Assembly (NCBI GenBank): GCA_963556195.1
Contig: OY744523.1
Location: 79,174,445-79,238,444, forward strand
Length of the DNA: 64,000 bases
Direction of reading: 5' to 3'
From: Sepiola atlantica
Taxonomy: Eukaryota; Mollusca; Cephalopoda; Sepiida; Sepiolidae
Shown here: positions 1-10,161 of the stretch, piece after piece
How the letters are laid out: every line of letters starts with the position of its first letter
Numbering within the stretch: position 1 is the stretch's first letter
The notes under the pieces: generated by a model
Databases searched by the model: none
What the model saw: only the letters and a program-made list of their open reading frames with translations
Told to the model about the DNA's origin: nothing
Position numbers and translations under genes: made by a program

Positions 1-509
1 TACTTTCAACTGGAATTGTAACTGAACATATATTTTGACATCAAACAAAATATAACAAAAAATGTATTTGTGTAGGTCCCCACGATTAGTTCGTCTTTTA
101 CTGTTTTTAGTCTGGTTTACTGAGAATATTTGTGAAAGTAATTGCAGTCCAAAGATGGCATTAACTAGATTTCACAGCTTGTTTACTTTTTCCGCCTTTT
201 TTTGTTCAATCCTGCTGTATTTTTAATGACAATTTTATTTGAATGCAGCAAAACATTATCATAATTCTTAAAAACAAAAGCAAATATTATGTAAATCTGA
301 TATTTATATTTCATTCAAGTAAATTGTGTTTTTTAATGGTTAGCTTTTTATAAATTATAAACAATTCGATAGAAAAGCAAACAAACTTTATTAAAAAAAA
401 AAGTGTAGGAAAATCAAAGGTATTATTCCTCTAAGACTTTTTTCTTTTTGATTTTTTTTTTTTATAAAGTTTAATAATCACAATGTTTGTTTGAGATTCA
501 ACAAATTTA
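1..509. other. AT-rich intergenic DNA
   Basis: No coding, RNA or repeat feature is supported here. The stretch has long A and T runs and a weak A-tract/T-tract inverted pair near 385-475. It ends at the target duplication of the outer inverted-repeat element. Confidence 0.6.
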
Positions 510-635
510 TTAACTGGGGTAAACGTTACTATTGGCGATATCATATATTTTTAATGAAATGCAGTTGGGAAATTAGTTAAAAACAATTTATTTTTGTTTA
601 CCTACGAATTTGTGACCTATTTGCGTTAAAAAGTT

Positions 636-1076
636 GGTACTTATTTTTATTGAGACTCGAGTGAAATATGGCTATTATTAAAAAAAAGTAATAGGAAAAC
701 TTGTGGATATACTTACTTATTAGTGAAAAATATTAGTGTACACCTAAAATTACGGAAAATATCGAGTAGAATTTTAATTAAAAAAATAGCACGGTCCATA
801 AACTACAGAAGTACCAAAAATAAAATGAATTTACCCCGAACGACATTAGATTATCTCCCTTCTTCTAATATAAAGCTGTCACGCGGTCTTGTCGTTCGGA
901 GTTCGTTGACTCCGAATAATAAACTAACTTTATTTTTTATTAAAATTCTACTCGCTTATTTTCAGTATTTTTTTTGTAATAATATTTTCACTGATAAGTA
1001 AGAATATTCATAAGTTTTCCTGTTATTTTATTTTTAACTGCCATATTTCACTTAAGTCTCAATAAAAATAAGCACC
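636..1076. mobile_element. Palindromic MITE-like element, GGTRCTTATTTTTATTGAG ends
   Basis: Positions 636 to about 790 are repeated in inverted orientation at about 925-1076 with a few mismatches and small indels. Both ends read GGT(A/G)CTTATTTTTATTGAG. The 8-bp flanks are AAAAAGTT (628-635) and AACAAGTT (1077-1084), 7 of 8 matching, which looks like a slightly decayed target duplication. A 92-codon open frame at 723-1001 lies within the palindrome, starts without ATG and resembles nothing known. I regard it as chance. The element lies inside the outer element at 518-3937. Confidence 0.72.
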
Positions 1077-1104
1077 AACAAGTTTAATAGTTAATTAGTT
1101 ATAA

Positions 1105-1615
1105 GCATTTTAAGTTCCGTAATTATTGGTCCCAAAAAAGAGTCGCTAATCTAATAGGTCCCTCACTACCCACTAAGCTCCAGCCCCTGTCCCATTGCCG
1201 CAATGTTGCATTTTTGTGTTTGTTTTACAAATACTTCAATGGAATATGCTCCGATGAATTTGCTGCTCTGGTGCTCCCACGACATAAATACACTCGACCA
1301 ATTCAACAATCAGCTAAATCCCATCCATTTACTGTGGAGGTCCCTAGATGCCGGAGAGCCTTCTACCCCAATAGCTTTTTTCCTGTTGGTATTTGGAACT
1401 CCCTTCTTGCTTCCTGTTTCCCGGATGTACCGACATGCAGAAATTTAAAACTAAAGTGAACACTGTTCACATTAGTTTTAAATGCCTGTTCACTGAACAG
1501 GCATCTCGCTGCACAGCTCCCTATTTAGGATGACCCCCAAAACTTTCACCCTATTCTCAGTATCCCCTTACGTCTACAGTGGCAACTTATCTTGTTTGAG
1601 GTGAACCAAATTAAA
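1105..1615 (+). mobile_element. LINE ORF2 C-terminus plus 3' UTR fragment (Jockey/CR1-like)
   Basis: The sequence matches the end of the LINE copies at 16955-19430 (reverse) and 43681-45020 (forward). The frames at 1203-1459 give pieces such as CLFYKYFNGICSDE and PRCRRAFYP, the tail of the reverse-transcriptase protein, split by frameshifts. After the coding end comes the shared 3' UTR, which ends near a CTTGTTTGAGGTGAAC motif followed by an A-rich tail at about 1600-1630. The fragment is 5'-truncated, as is normal for LINE insertions, and cannot make protein. Confidence 0.8.
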
Positions 1616-2353
1616 GAAAAAAACAATAAGGGGCCAGACATCTTGTTTACTGACACCGAACTTCTTATTACTTTACTCAATAAAAAATGACGGGAATTAA
1701 AATGCTTCTAACTTCTATTAAATATATGTTTTTGGTGTTTTCTTAGAATAGGACCCACGCTAAAATCGACTTGGTGTCGGTACTTTCCCGATGTGTACGA
1801 AGAGGTTGGCCAATCAAATAGCGAGAAAATAAATAGACGACATGTCAACATTTCAACTGATTGAAACGAATAAGCACTCAGCAGACGACATTTCAAGCGA
1901 TTAAAACGCGATTGCACTGCAAATAATTTTCGCGGGCTATCACTGGTTGTTGCGTCTCCCGAAGAAGAAAAACTGATCGCAAAAGAAAAAAAAAATGCTC
2001 AGGCAAAAAAACAAAAAAAAACTTTAATGTCTAACCCTAACGAAACCAAAAATAATGTTGAGTAAAAAAAAATTCCACTTAAAAAAATATAATTTATAAC
2101 CTGTTTATTATTTTTATTTCTTCGTTAAAAAAAAAAATTCGGGTATTTTTAACAATAGCCCAACAACGAAAACGCTGAAAAAACAAATATACAACAAATA
2201 AAAGTTACCGTAGCCGATAAAACTGAATTTCCAAGTTAACTGTGACAATTATTAATGATTATAATCCGTTAAAAGTGCTATTTTCTATAAGTTAATAGTT
2301 TTAGCGTAAGTGAAGTGAAAAAAAAAATAGTAATGGCCGCTTCGATAGAAAAC

Positions 2354-2395
2354 ACCGAATCCAGAACGAGACTTCAGCCTCGTTCTGGATTCGGT
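2354..2395. repeat. Perfect 17-bp hairpin
   Basis: The arms 2354-2370 and 2379-2395 (ACCGAATCCAGAACGAG and its exact complement) flank an 8-nt loop. The arms are more GC-rich than their surroundings. The hairpin lies inside the element at 1734-3286. There is no adjacent transcript to suggest a terminator. Confidence 0.85.
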
Positions 2396-2591
2396 TGGTT
2401 TTTTACTGGGACTCATAGTCAAAGCGCAATTTTTGCATTTTTTAGCCAAGCAGAAGAACAAAACAAAACTACATTTTAAGCAAAAGGAATAAAATAATTT
2501 TCTTTTTATTTACATGTCATTGTGCTTTTATTTACATATTATTTTCATTCGTCACACCGTAATGTTTTTTTTCCTGTTTCTTTAAAAAATT

Positions 2592-2728
2592 CCTAACCCT
2601 AACCTAAACCCAGCCCTAACCCTTAACCCTAACCCTAACCCAGCCCTAACCTAAACCCAGCCCTAACCCAAACCCTAACCCAGCCCTAACCCAAACCCAG
2701 CCCTAACCCAAACCCAGCCCTAACCCCC
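2592..2728. repeat. Interstitial telomere-like tract (CCCTAA variants)
   Basis: About 137 bp of CCCTAA hexamers are mixed with CCCAGC and CCTAAA/CCCAAA variants, often in the order CCCAGCCCTAACC. The C-rich strand is the + strand. CCCTAA/TTAGGG is the common animal telomere motif. The tract sits inside a transposon, so it is not a chromosome end. Confidence 0.88.
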
Positions 2729-3361
2729 AATGACGTAACGACATGCGCGCTCATTCGGTGATCAAAATGATCGTTAAAATGTTCGTTTCATAAAATTAAA
2801 TTTCAAAAATGCACCCCCCCCCCAAAAAAAAAACGCCGCTTTGATTATGAGTCCCGGTAAAAAAAACACACACACACGTGACACCGATAACAAAAACTAA
2901 TGACGCCATTTTGTTTTTTAAATAAATGACATAAATTTTTTTTTTTTTTTTCATGTCTAATAAAAACCCATTTACCATACGTAAACGTACAAACAAATGG
3001 AATAGATAACTAGGAAAATCTCCGGTCTCTACGTACGTTGCATTTATTTGTTGCATATTCATTTTTTTGACTACGTTCTACAACTTTTTTTCAACCCGAC
3101 TCGCGAGCTGTAGGGCTATTGTAAAACATTCCCAAAAATTCTTTCATATAATTTGACTAAATGTATCATTTGATTTTTTTTTTTTCTTTTTTTTTTTGAC
3201 GCAGGTAAGTCAACCGACTTGGCGTCGGTCCGGAAAGTACAGACGCCAAGTCGATTTTAGCGTGGGTCCTAATCTAAGAAAGCACCATTTTTTTTGTTTT
3301 TTTTTTAACGCAAATAAGTAAAAAAAAAAAAAAAATGAGTAAGTAAACCTAAACTAAAATA

Positions 3362-3853
3362 GGTGCTGATATCGATCCTGAACCAGTTTTCGTGAGGTTC
3401 GACTCGGAAGCGTTCGGCTGTCCTACGCAAACGCCCGAGAGTTGACGAGCCGATTTGTACCAGACGACAATTTTGATACGGTGCTGCGTCCTATGATAAT
3501 AATGTTTTGCTTGTTTTTTTTTGTTAGGGTTAAAAATATTTATTTGATAACAGTAATTTCGCTCTCTTTTGCTTGTTTTATTTTAAAAATTTCTTGCAAC
3601 TATAACTAAAAATTATAGGACGCAGCAACGTATCAAAATAAAAAATAAAAATTATTTGATAACAGTAACTTCGCTATGTTTTGTGTTTTCTGTTGTTTCT
3701 TTTAGAAAATTTCTTAAAAATATAACTTACAATCATAGGACGCAGCATCGCATCAAAATTGTCGTCTGGTACCATTCGGCTCGTCAACACTCGGGCGTTT
3801 TTGATAGGACAGTCGAACCTCACGAAAATTGGTTCAGGATCGATATCAGTACC
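3362..3853. mobile_element. 492-bp MITE with ~140-bp inverted ends and perfect 8-bp duplication
   Basis: Left arm 3362 to about 3496 and right arm about 3732-3853 are inverted copies beginning GGT(G/A)CTGATATCGATCCTG. One arm has a 14-bp indel relative to the other. Exact 8-bp flanks CTAAAATA occur at 3354-3361 and 3854-3861. The element is inserted just inside the right end of the outer element at 518-3937, so it is younger than that element. The interior carries a tandem duplication (3541-3765). A related fragment lies near 5585-5630, sharing CGCCCGAGAGTTGACGA. Confidence 0.85.
3541..3765. repeat. Two tandem copies of a ~112-bp unit
   Basis: The unit starts TATTTGATAACAGTAA at 3541 and again at 3653. 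Both copies run through a TATAACT...ATAGGACGCAGC segment. The second copy merges into the right inverted arm of the MITE, so the duplication arose by copying arm-proximal sequence inside the element. Confidence 0.8.
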
Positions 3854-3999
3854 CTAAAATAAATTGTTTTTGACTAATTTCTTTCCCAACCGCATTTCCT
3901 TTAAAATGATTTGTCTCCTCCAATAGTAACGTTTACCTTAACTGGAATCGAGAGAAAAACACTAGTGAGATTTTTTATTTACCTCCTCTCCAGGTGGTT

Positions 4000-4110
4000 A
4001 GACACAAGTGTCGGTTTTGATGAAAGTGGAACGAACTGGATTTGAACCCGGCACACCCAGCTCCTCAGTCTGCGTTGCTGTTCTACATTCAAAATATACG
4101 TTATTCGGAA
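4000..4110 (-). repeat. tRNA-like / SINE-like fragment with a pol III B box
   Basis: On the reverse strand positions 4049-4039 read GGGTTCAAATC, close to the RNA polymerase III B-box consensus GGTTCGANTCC, in a GC-richer patch within AT-rich DNA. I could not find a matching A box or a folded cloverleaf, so this is at most a degraded tRNA-derived SINE head. Confidence 0.35.
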
Positions 4111-4842
4111 CGCAACTCGAGACCTGCTACACGATTACCCCCCCCCCCTTTTTTTAAGCAATCTTATCCACACTCCAATATAATAAGCCACGTGTATGTC
4201 TGGAAATTGTTAACAATATATAAATCTGCACCTTGCTGAACAGAAGGTAATTCGTCAAAAACTGCACTTTATGGGGAGCCATCAAACTCCACATTTAAGG
4301 GGCTCAATTGTTTTCCTATTGATTTACTCATTACAAGATAAATAACAGTAAGTATCAAAGATGTGTCCCTTTACACGCCACATAACATCAACTATTTTTG
4401 CCGACTGTAATGGAGGTCGACCTTTGCCATGCTTAATTGTGAAGACAACAATATTCAAATCCAAACCTAAAGAAAATTCTTCAAATATTAATGGTAACAG
4501 AAAATCATTTAATAAAATCAATATGAACTGATTTTCTATGAATGCCGCATTTTGTATTGACGAATTACATTTTCAAAACATCATAGAATGCTTACAATAG
4601 ATTTTGCCAAATTCCCCAATTAACCTAAATGAAAAAAAGTAAAAAAACAAAAACAACCCTATTCTGTGCAAAGAAGAAAACAACACACTTTGCGTTAAAT
4701 AACTTGAAGCAAAAAAATCCCTTTTTATAGCCAAATAACCAAAAACCAACAAAAATGGAAACAAAATAAAACAATACACTTAAACACAAGAAATAATCAA
4801 CACTTTTTTCGTTAAATAAATTCTCGTCGATGGTCTACAATA

Positions 4843-5387
4843 GTTAACAGAAAAGGAGGTGGATAAATAAGCAACAAATAAATATTACCAAAGACCAGAA
4901 AATTTACTTTTCTACCTCCCTGGATAAGTTTTTTTTTGTGTTTTAAATTATTTTGAAGCGTTTTTTTTTATTTTTTTAGTTCAATCAAAAAGTACGATCA
5001 AATATGTTATTATTACGTTAGAACGAAAAAAAATGGCTGACTGAGGCCTCCATGTGAAGCCTCGATATTCGCTCAAATATCGAAAATTAAACAAAAATAC
5101 AGGTAATAAGAATATACAGGTCGGTTGAAAATTAAATTTTCGCGCGATTGATGAGTTATTAGCTGTATTTTTGTTTAATTTTGAGCTTTTATCGAGGCTT
5201 CACATGGAAGCCTTTCCTTTCTAACGTAACATACCTTTTGAGTGAATAAAAAAACCGCATTAAAATAATTTAAAACACAAAAAGCTTGTCCATGTAGATA
5301 GAAAATAACTTTTCTAGCCTTTGGTAATATTTATTTGTTGCCTATTTGTTTTGTTTTTTGTTTTTTTATTACCTTTTTTCTGTAAAC
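4843..5387. mobile_element. Fold-back element, arms ~260 bp
   Basis: Left arm 4843 to about 5105 and right arm about 5135-5387 are inverted copies. They share AACAAATAAATATTACCAAA, a (G/A)GATAAG-T-run and TTTTAAATTATTTT segment, then CATGTGAAGCCTCGAT and AAATTAAACAAAAATACAG. The centre is only a few tens of bases. Related single-arm or fold-back copies lie at about 15620-15730 and 55935-56440. I could not fix the ends or a target duplication. No coding capacity is seen. Confidence 0.72.
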
Positions 5388-5399
5388 TAGAACTATCTA

Positions 5400-6440
5400 T
5401 AAAATTCCATATATTCCAAAACATTCAATACTTTAATGAGGATTTTTAAGCCAGAAATGATTTTCTATTCGTCGATTCAACAGTTCCTTTCACATTTCGA
5501 AAGGTCGCGAATTTTCTTGTTTAACTATTAACAAAAAGGGTACTCTTACAGATGATGCACCATGTTTCCGTGATTTCGCGTCGTTAACGTTCGGAAAGGT
5601 CTCGGCAGCGCCCGAGAGTTGACGAAACTATTGACCAATCAGGTTGCAGCAGGCATTAATCAATCAATCAGGCTACAGCAAGCAGCCGATAACTTTTGGA
5701 ATAAATTAATCGCGTTCAATAAAAAATAAATAAATAATTTCTATAATCTCTGTGAGCTCGTTGAATCTCCCGAAGGACTAATAAGAAAAAAAACATTTGC
5801 TTATATAAAAAAAGAAATTGCTTAAAAACAGTTGTTTCAGTTAAGAAAAAAATGTAAAATAAAAAAAAAATGCCATCGCCTGTACTGACTATAGTTCTTA
5901 AAAGTGTATTTTCTTAATTTTTAAATGTAGTTTTCGTTTAACTTTTGATTGTGTTTGAAAGATAAAAGCATTAAGTTAATATCTAATAGGAAACAAATGT
6001 ATATTTACGTGTGAGAGAAAAAAATTAGAATTAAATATGCTATCAAAACGACGAAAAAAAACCCCGAAAAATCAGTTAAAACTGCAGATTCAATAAAACA
6101 TGTTTAAAATTCGCTGGAAAGGTAAATATCCGTTTTCTGGAACTGTTTCAAAGATAATTATTAAATTAAAGTCTTAAGAGAGGGAATTGCAAAAGAATTT
6201 ACCTCTTTTTTTTTCTTAATTATCCCCCCCCCCCCCCCAAATAAAAAGTGAAAGTTAGGTTCCGGATACCTTTTCGCTGTGTTGTAATTGTAAACAAAAA
6301 ATATGGCTACAAAATCTTAAAGTATGGAAGACTCAAACTGCCGTAATAGTTATTTTTTTTTTAAATTACGTTACGAACTGCGTCAATTTTATTAATTATT
6401 TTTACATGATAATTGATTAAAATCTTGAACAATTACATTA
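5400..6440. other. AT-rich DNA with one MITE-related scrap
   Basis: No gene is seen. About 5585-5630 resembles part of the 3362-3853 element. Two near-copies of ATCAGG(T/C)(T/A)(G/A)CAGCA lie at 5640-5700. A run of 15 cytosines is at 6224-6238. The rest is A/T-rich without recognised structure. Confidence 0.5.
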
Positions 6441-6510
6441 CTCGATTTATTCTTTAAGAATTGTAATTTTTAATTACATTAATTCTTAAAGAATAAATTA
6501 CTAATGTATT

Positions 6511-6549
6511 GTTACGACACATGTAAGAATTCCTTACATGTGTCGTAAC
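6511..6549. repeat. Perfect 17-bp hairpin
   Basis: The arms GTTACGACACATGTAAG (6511-6527) and exact complement (6533-6549) flank a 5-nt loop AATTC. A second, weaker inverted pair (TTTATTCTTTAAGAATT and complement) lies just upstream at about 6447-6500, so two hairpins stand side by side. Confidence 0.85.
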
Positions 6550-6657
6550 GATGAATTACATTAATTCTTTTAAAATAAAGCTGGAAGAGTATTTTTTTTT
6601 TAATTTTAAGTGTGAAAAGTAAATTAAAATCAATGACTACACTGACAATATTCATTG

Positions 6658-6775
6658 AAAAAAAAAGTTTAAACATTAACAATTATTTATTAATAAATAA
6701 ATACGATTCATTTTTAAAGAAAATGTCATATTTGATTTCTATTTATTTATTAATAATTGTTTAAAACTTTTTACA
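6658..6775. repeat. AT-rich inverted repeat
   Basis: AAAGTTTAAACATTAACAAT followed by a TTATTAATAAATAAATA block is repeated inverted at about 6738-6772, with a spacer of about 40 bp. It could be a small MITE or simple AT-rich palindromic drift. Confidence 0.55.
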
Positions 6776-7189
6776 TACTATTTATTAATCAAAACATGAC
6801 AAAACATACAAACTTACGTTTTATCTTTCCAAATAACTGACGATGAATTGTGAAATTAACAAAATTGTGGAATCTCTGAAAATAAAATCTTGAGGATGGG
6901 GTGGGGGAGTGAGTGGTGGTTAATGAGCTAATCCTGCCTGTTTATTACAGAGCAGGGCTACCAAGTCAGTCGTTAGTAGAAATTATCCAATTTTTGTAAT
7001 TCTTTTTTTTTTTTGTGATGATCCTGATTCTCAAATTTGTCAATTTTTTGTTTATTTTCAAGATTATAAAAAAAATGTTTTACGCTGATGATGACACGTT
7101 CATGTGCGAAAGAGAAATATAATTACATTGCATTTTATATTTTTCCAGAAACTTTTATCATTAAAATCACATGAAATATTTTTTGCAAT

Positions 7190-7600
7190 TATATTATTTT
7201 TTTGGTGAAAATATTGATTAAACAATGCTTTATTCAATGAAAACAGCCAATTCAAAAAATAAATTTTTCTTCGAGTTATAGTGATTTTATTAACACGGAA
7301 TTTAGGGGCCTTTTATCGTAATCTATACAAAATAATTTTTTTTTTAATTTCGTTTTAAACATCTACAGTGCTTTATATTCATGAAGTTTTTTTTTTAATT
7401 TATACATTTTTTTTATTAATACATAGAAATACAACTTTAGTAAAAGTGTATTTTGTTTTAAAAAAATAATACATTTTCGCTAAGATTTAAAAAAAATAAT
7501 GGTTTCATTATATTACGTTATCGTTGATTAATAAATACTGAAAATTTCATTAAAATTGGTTGATTTCCTGAATTTTGGCTTCAAAGCCAAAAAACCAGCA
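7190..7600 (-). repeat. Dispersed AT-rich repeat, homologous to the core of the 53-55 kb element
   Basis: In reverse orientation the stretch resembles 53870-54240. Shared segments include CATTGAATAAAGCATTGTTT, and the right end CATTAAAATTGGTTGATTTC followed by CTGAATTTTG. The same end motif occurs at 53310, 53880, 54615 and 55070. It is a diverged single-arm copy of that element family with no coding sequence. Confidence 0.6.
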
Positions 7601-7609
7601 AACGATAAG

Positions 7610-9435
7610 TGTTAGATGGATAGATTTCGACCCAGAAAACAGCAATTCTTTCCCCTTTGTCAGAAACATCGCTCATGGAATGTGAGGACTAAAAGACAAA
7701 ATAAGTGAAGTGAGAGTTACAAGGCTGCCACTTTCTACTTTCCTGTATTACATAGATGAAAAATTACTGGAAAACTTGACACCCCCCCCCCCCCCGACAA
7801 AATCTGCCCCATACCTTCCTTAGTGCATTTAGAGATTCAGGAACACTGACATTATCTTCCCCGGTTAATTCAACGCACTTTTATATTTTATCTAGATTTT
7901 CTAACCTTTTTTTATAGGGCACACACAGACATTTGAGTTTTATATATATTAATTTATTTATTTGTTGTTTTGAGTTCGTCTTAATATGATCCATCTATGC
8001 TTCTAGTCGTGCTTACAAAGTGCCATTTTATTTCAACTTACTGTGGTTCATGGTCAGCGTCACCTGTTTATGTTGGTTGGTTTTCACATCATGTCCTGTT
8101 CTTTTGACTCCAGTAATCGAGTCCATCCCGTGAGAGTGTGACAGATTTATTTGATGAATATCTTTGTGCTAAATATGACGATCTACTGTGATTTTTGTAT
8201 TTTGATGATAGCAGTGATGTTGTCAGTGTATTTTTTCCATCCATCAGTTTCTGGGGCAGACCGAGAGCGGCACCCCCTACCATTGGTATTGTTGTTCACG
8301 GCACACTTAAAATGTTTGTAGATCTTTATATTTAGAAAGTTTTTCTTTGGTTTTCAGGCCGCTGTTTCTGTCAGTGGCAGCAGATGTGTCTATGAATAGA
8401 TCTCTGCTTTCTTTTATTACCCTTAAAATTTATCACTTAAGATTGCTATCTCCAAAAGTAACTTCATCATTTTCTCTCTCTCGTGTTCATATTTCTTTTT
8501 AACAATTGCATTTAGTTTTAGTTACCATAGATTTTATGCAATAAAAATAATTTTTGAAATTCTTTAAAAAGATTTGTTTGCTATTTTGGTATTAAAGTTT
8601 ACATTTGTGTATGTTCACATATATTAAAATCTCTTTCATCTCATCTGAAAAAAGAATTTCAAAATAGAACTGAAAAATTGCAAGTAAGTTTATCAAAATT
8701 CTATTAAATTAAACAATAACTTTCCACGATAAATATTTTTCTTACTTTTATTAAATTAATTTTGTACACATTTGGATCAAATATGCAACATGCTTTGTTG
8801 TGAAGAACAAATTGATCGTGCTTCATCCATATTTTTATATTTTCAGCATTCAATAATAGAAGCAAAGTTTTCTAATAAAAAAATTAATTCATGCTGAAAA
8901 TTTCTTTCAATTCAAATTTTTAGTTTATAGTTAAAAACAGTTTATTTTTATTTTTCAAAAGTACACATAATTTTGGCATACCTAATTTATGAATAAGATT
9001 ATTGATCGAATGTTTGACATTTTTAAAATTATTTATTTAAAAAAAAGTTTTCTCATTGGACAGAGCATTAGTGGTCCGATTTAGTTTTAAACTGATTTAT
9101 TCTATTGAGTACAATCAATGTGATTCTCCTCGCTTCTGGGTATGACCTTAAAGGGCATCCTGTGGTGAGGCCCCAATTTGGGGAGTGTACGGTCATCCCT
9201 TAGTTACCAATACTCTAACCTGGAGGAGTGGGAGTACCTTTTACAGCTCCATCTATGGGTGAAATAGAAGCTATTATTTACAAACCATTTGTTTATTAAA
9301 CAAATTAACCCAAAACCCAATCATATACAAGACATATGTAAGGTTTTGGTTTTGGCATAAAATGACCCAACAAACGTTGACATGCCATAAAATCCAACAG
9401 CAATCAATGCAATACTCAAAATATTGGGTTTTATT
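7610..9435. other. Unassigned DNA, no supported gene
   Basis: A run of 14 cytosines lies at 7782-7795. The reverse frame at 8089-8283 gives 64 residues with no recognised domain. Positions 9125-9260 form a GC-richer patch that may be an unrecognised repeat. The remainder is AT-rich. Confidence 0.5.
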
Positions 9436-9440
9436 AGTGA

Positions 9441-9896
9441 CTCCAACATGTAATTCATAATGCTGATTTTTGGTTGCTAGTTTGAGTTATCTGTACAAAT
9501 TCGATTTGTGTTTCGACATAACCCTAACCCTAACTCCAACATGTAATTCATAATGCTGATTTTTGGTTGCTAGTTTGAGTTATCTGTACAAATTCGATTT
9601 GTGTTTCGCCATAACCCTAACCCTAACTCCAACATGTAATTCATAATGCTGATTTTTGGTTGCTAGTTTGAGTTATCTGTACAAATTCGATTTGTGTTTC
9701 GCCATAACCCTAACCCTAACCCTAACTCCAACATGTAATTCATAATGCTGATTTTTGGTTGCTAGTTTGGGTTATCTGTACAAATTCGATTTGTGTTTCA
9801 CCATAACCCTAACCCCAACATGTAATTCATAATGCTGATTTTTGGTTGCTAGTTTGAGTTATCTGTACAAATTCGATTTGTGTTTCGACATAACCC
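9441..9896 (+). repeat. 93-bp tandem satellite with CCCTAA hexamers in the unit
   Basis: Unit starts, marked by CTCCAACATGTAATTC, are at 9441, 9534, 9627, 9726 and 9813 (CCCCAACATG in the last); the last unit is partial. Spacings are 93, 93, 99 and 87 bp, so they change in steps of exactly 6. The difference is the number of CCCTAA hexamers at the unit end (two normally, three in the 99-bp unit, one in the 87-bp unit). The rest of the unit is almost identical between copies, which points to recent tandem expansion. Confidence 0.93.
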
Positions 9897-9957
9897 TGTT
9901 GTTTGAGTAGTTAAGACAACATCAACTAAACTAACCAAACATAAAACAACACAAGCC

Positions 9958-10161
9958 CTAGAAAATAGCCTAAGGTGTGAGTAAGTGGAGTGAACCGACT
10001 TTATGAGAAGCAGAAAGAGCAATAGATCTAAGGTATGAACTCCAAGAAAGATTTGATGAGAGAGAAAGACCAAAAAGTTTCAGAGTCGATTTCTCCTCAA
10101 GAGCAGAGCCATCCATGAGGATCTCAGGAAGAAAAGGGACACGCCTACGATTGAAAGACAC
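9958..10161 (-). mobile_element. LINE reverse-transcriptase fragment between direct repeats
   Basis: The reverse frame 10161-9970 reads through ILMDGSALEEKSTLKLFGLS and SASHKVGSL. This is the post-catalytic reverse-transcriptase segment also seen in the larger LINE copies (KLLGLTF...VGSLYRA) but from a different subfamily. It is flanked by near-identical direct repeats of roughly 45 bp, starting CGATTTGTGTTTCGACATA at 9874 and 10161. The left one is the end of the 93-bp satellite. Confidence 0.7.

Larger units (their letters stand above)
1734..3286. mobile_element. Inverted-repeat DNA element carrying an interstitial telomeric tract
   Basis: Left end 1734-1789 and right end about 3232-3286 are inverted copies; both start GGTG(T/C)TTTCTTAGA and continue through GGACCCACGCTAAAATCGAC. 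The 8-bp flanks are ATGTTTTT and ATTTTTTT, 7 of 8 matching. Inside are a 17-bp perfect hairpin (2354-2395), a CCCTAA-rich tract (2592-2728) and a stretch (about 2170-3140) similar to 55286-55735. The similar stretch shares ATATACAACAAATAAAAG and TAATAAAAACCCATTTA. Frames inside are short and unconvincing. It is probably a non-autonomous DNA transposon; the superfamily is unknown. Confidence 0.72.
518..3937. mobile_element. Outer non-autonomous inverted-repeat DNA element with 8-bp target duplication
   Basis: The left end (518 to about 598) and the right end (about 3858-3937) are imperfect inverted copies beginning GGTAAACGTTACTATTGG. The flanks carry the same 8-mer, TTAACTGG, at 510-517 and 3938-3945, which is a perfect target-site duplication. 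The interior holds other insertions: elements at 636-1076, 1734-3286 and 3362-3853, and a LINE tail at about 1105-1615. Removing those would leave roughly 400 bp, the size of a MITE. No transposase is encoded. An 8-bp duplication fits hAT and several other superfamilies, and MULE-like elements can have long inverted repeats. The GGT terminus is not the usual hAT end, so I leave the superfamily open. Confidence 0.8.

Noticed and set aside
2592..2728. True chromosome end or telomere
   Set aside because: The hexamers are heavily varied and flanked on both sides by the same transposon.
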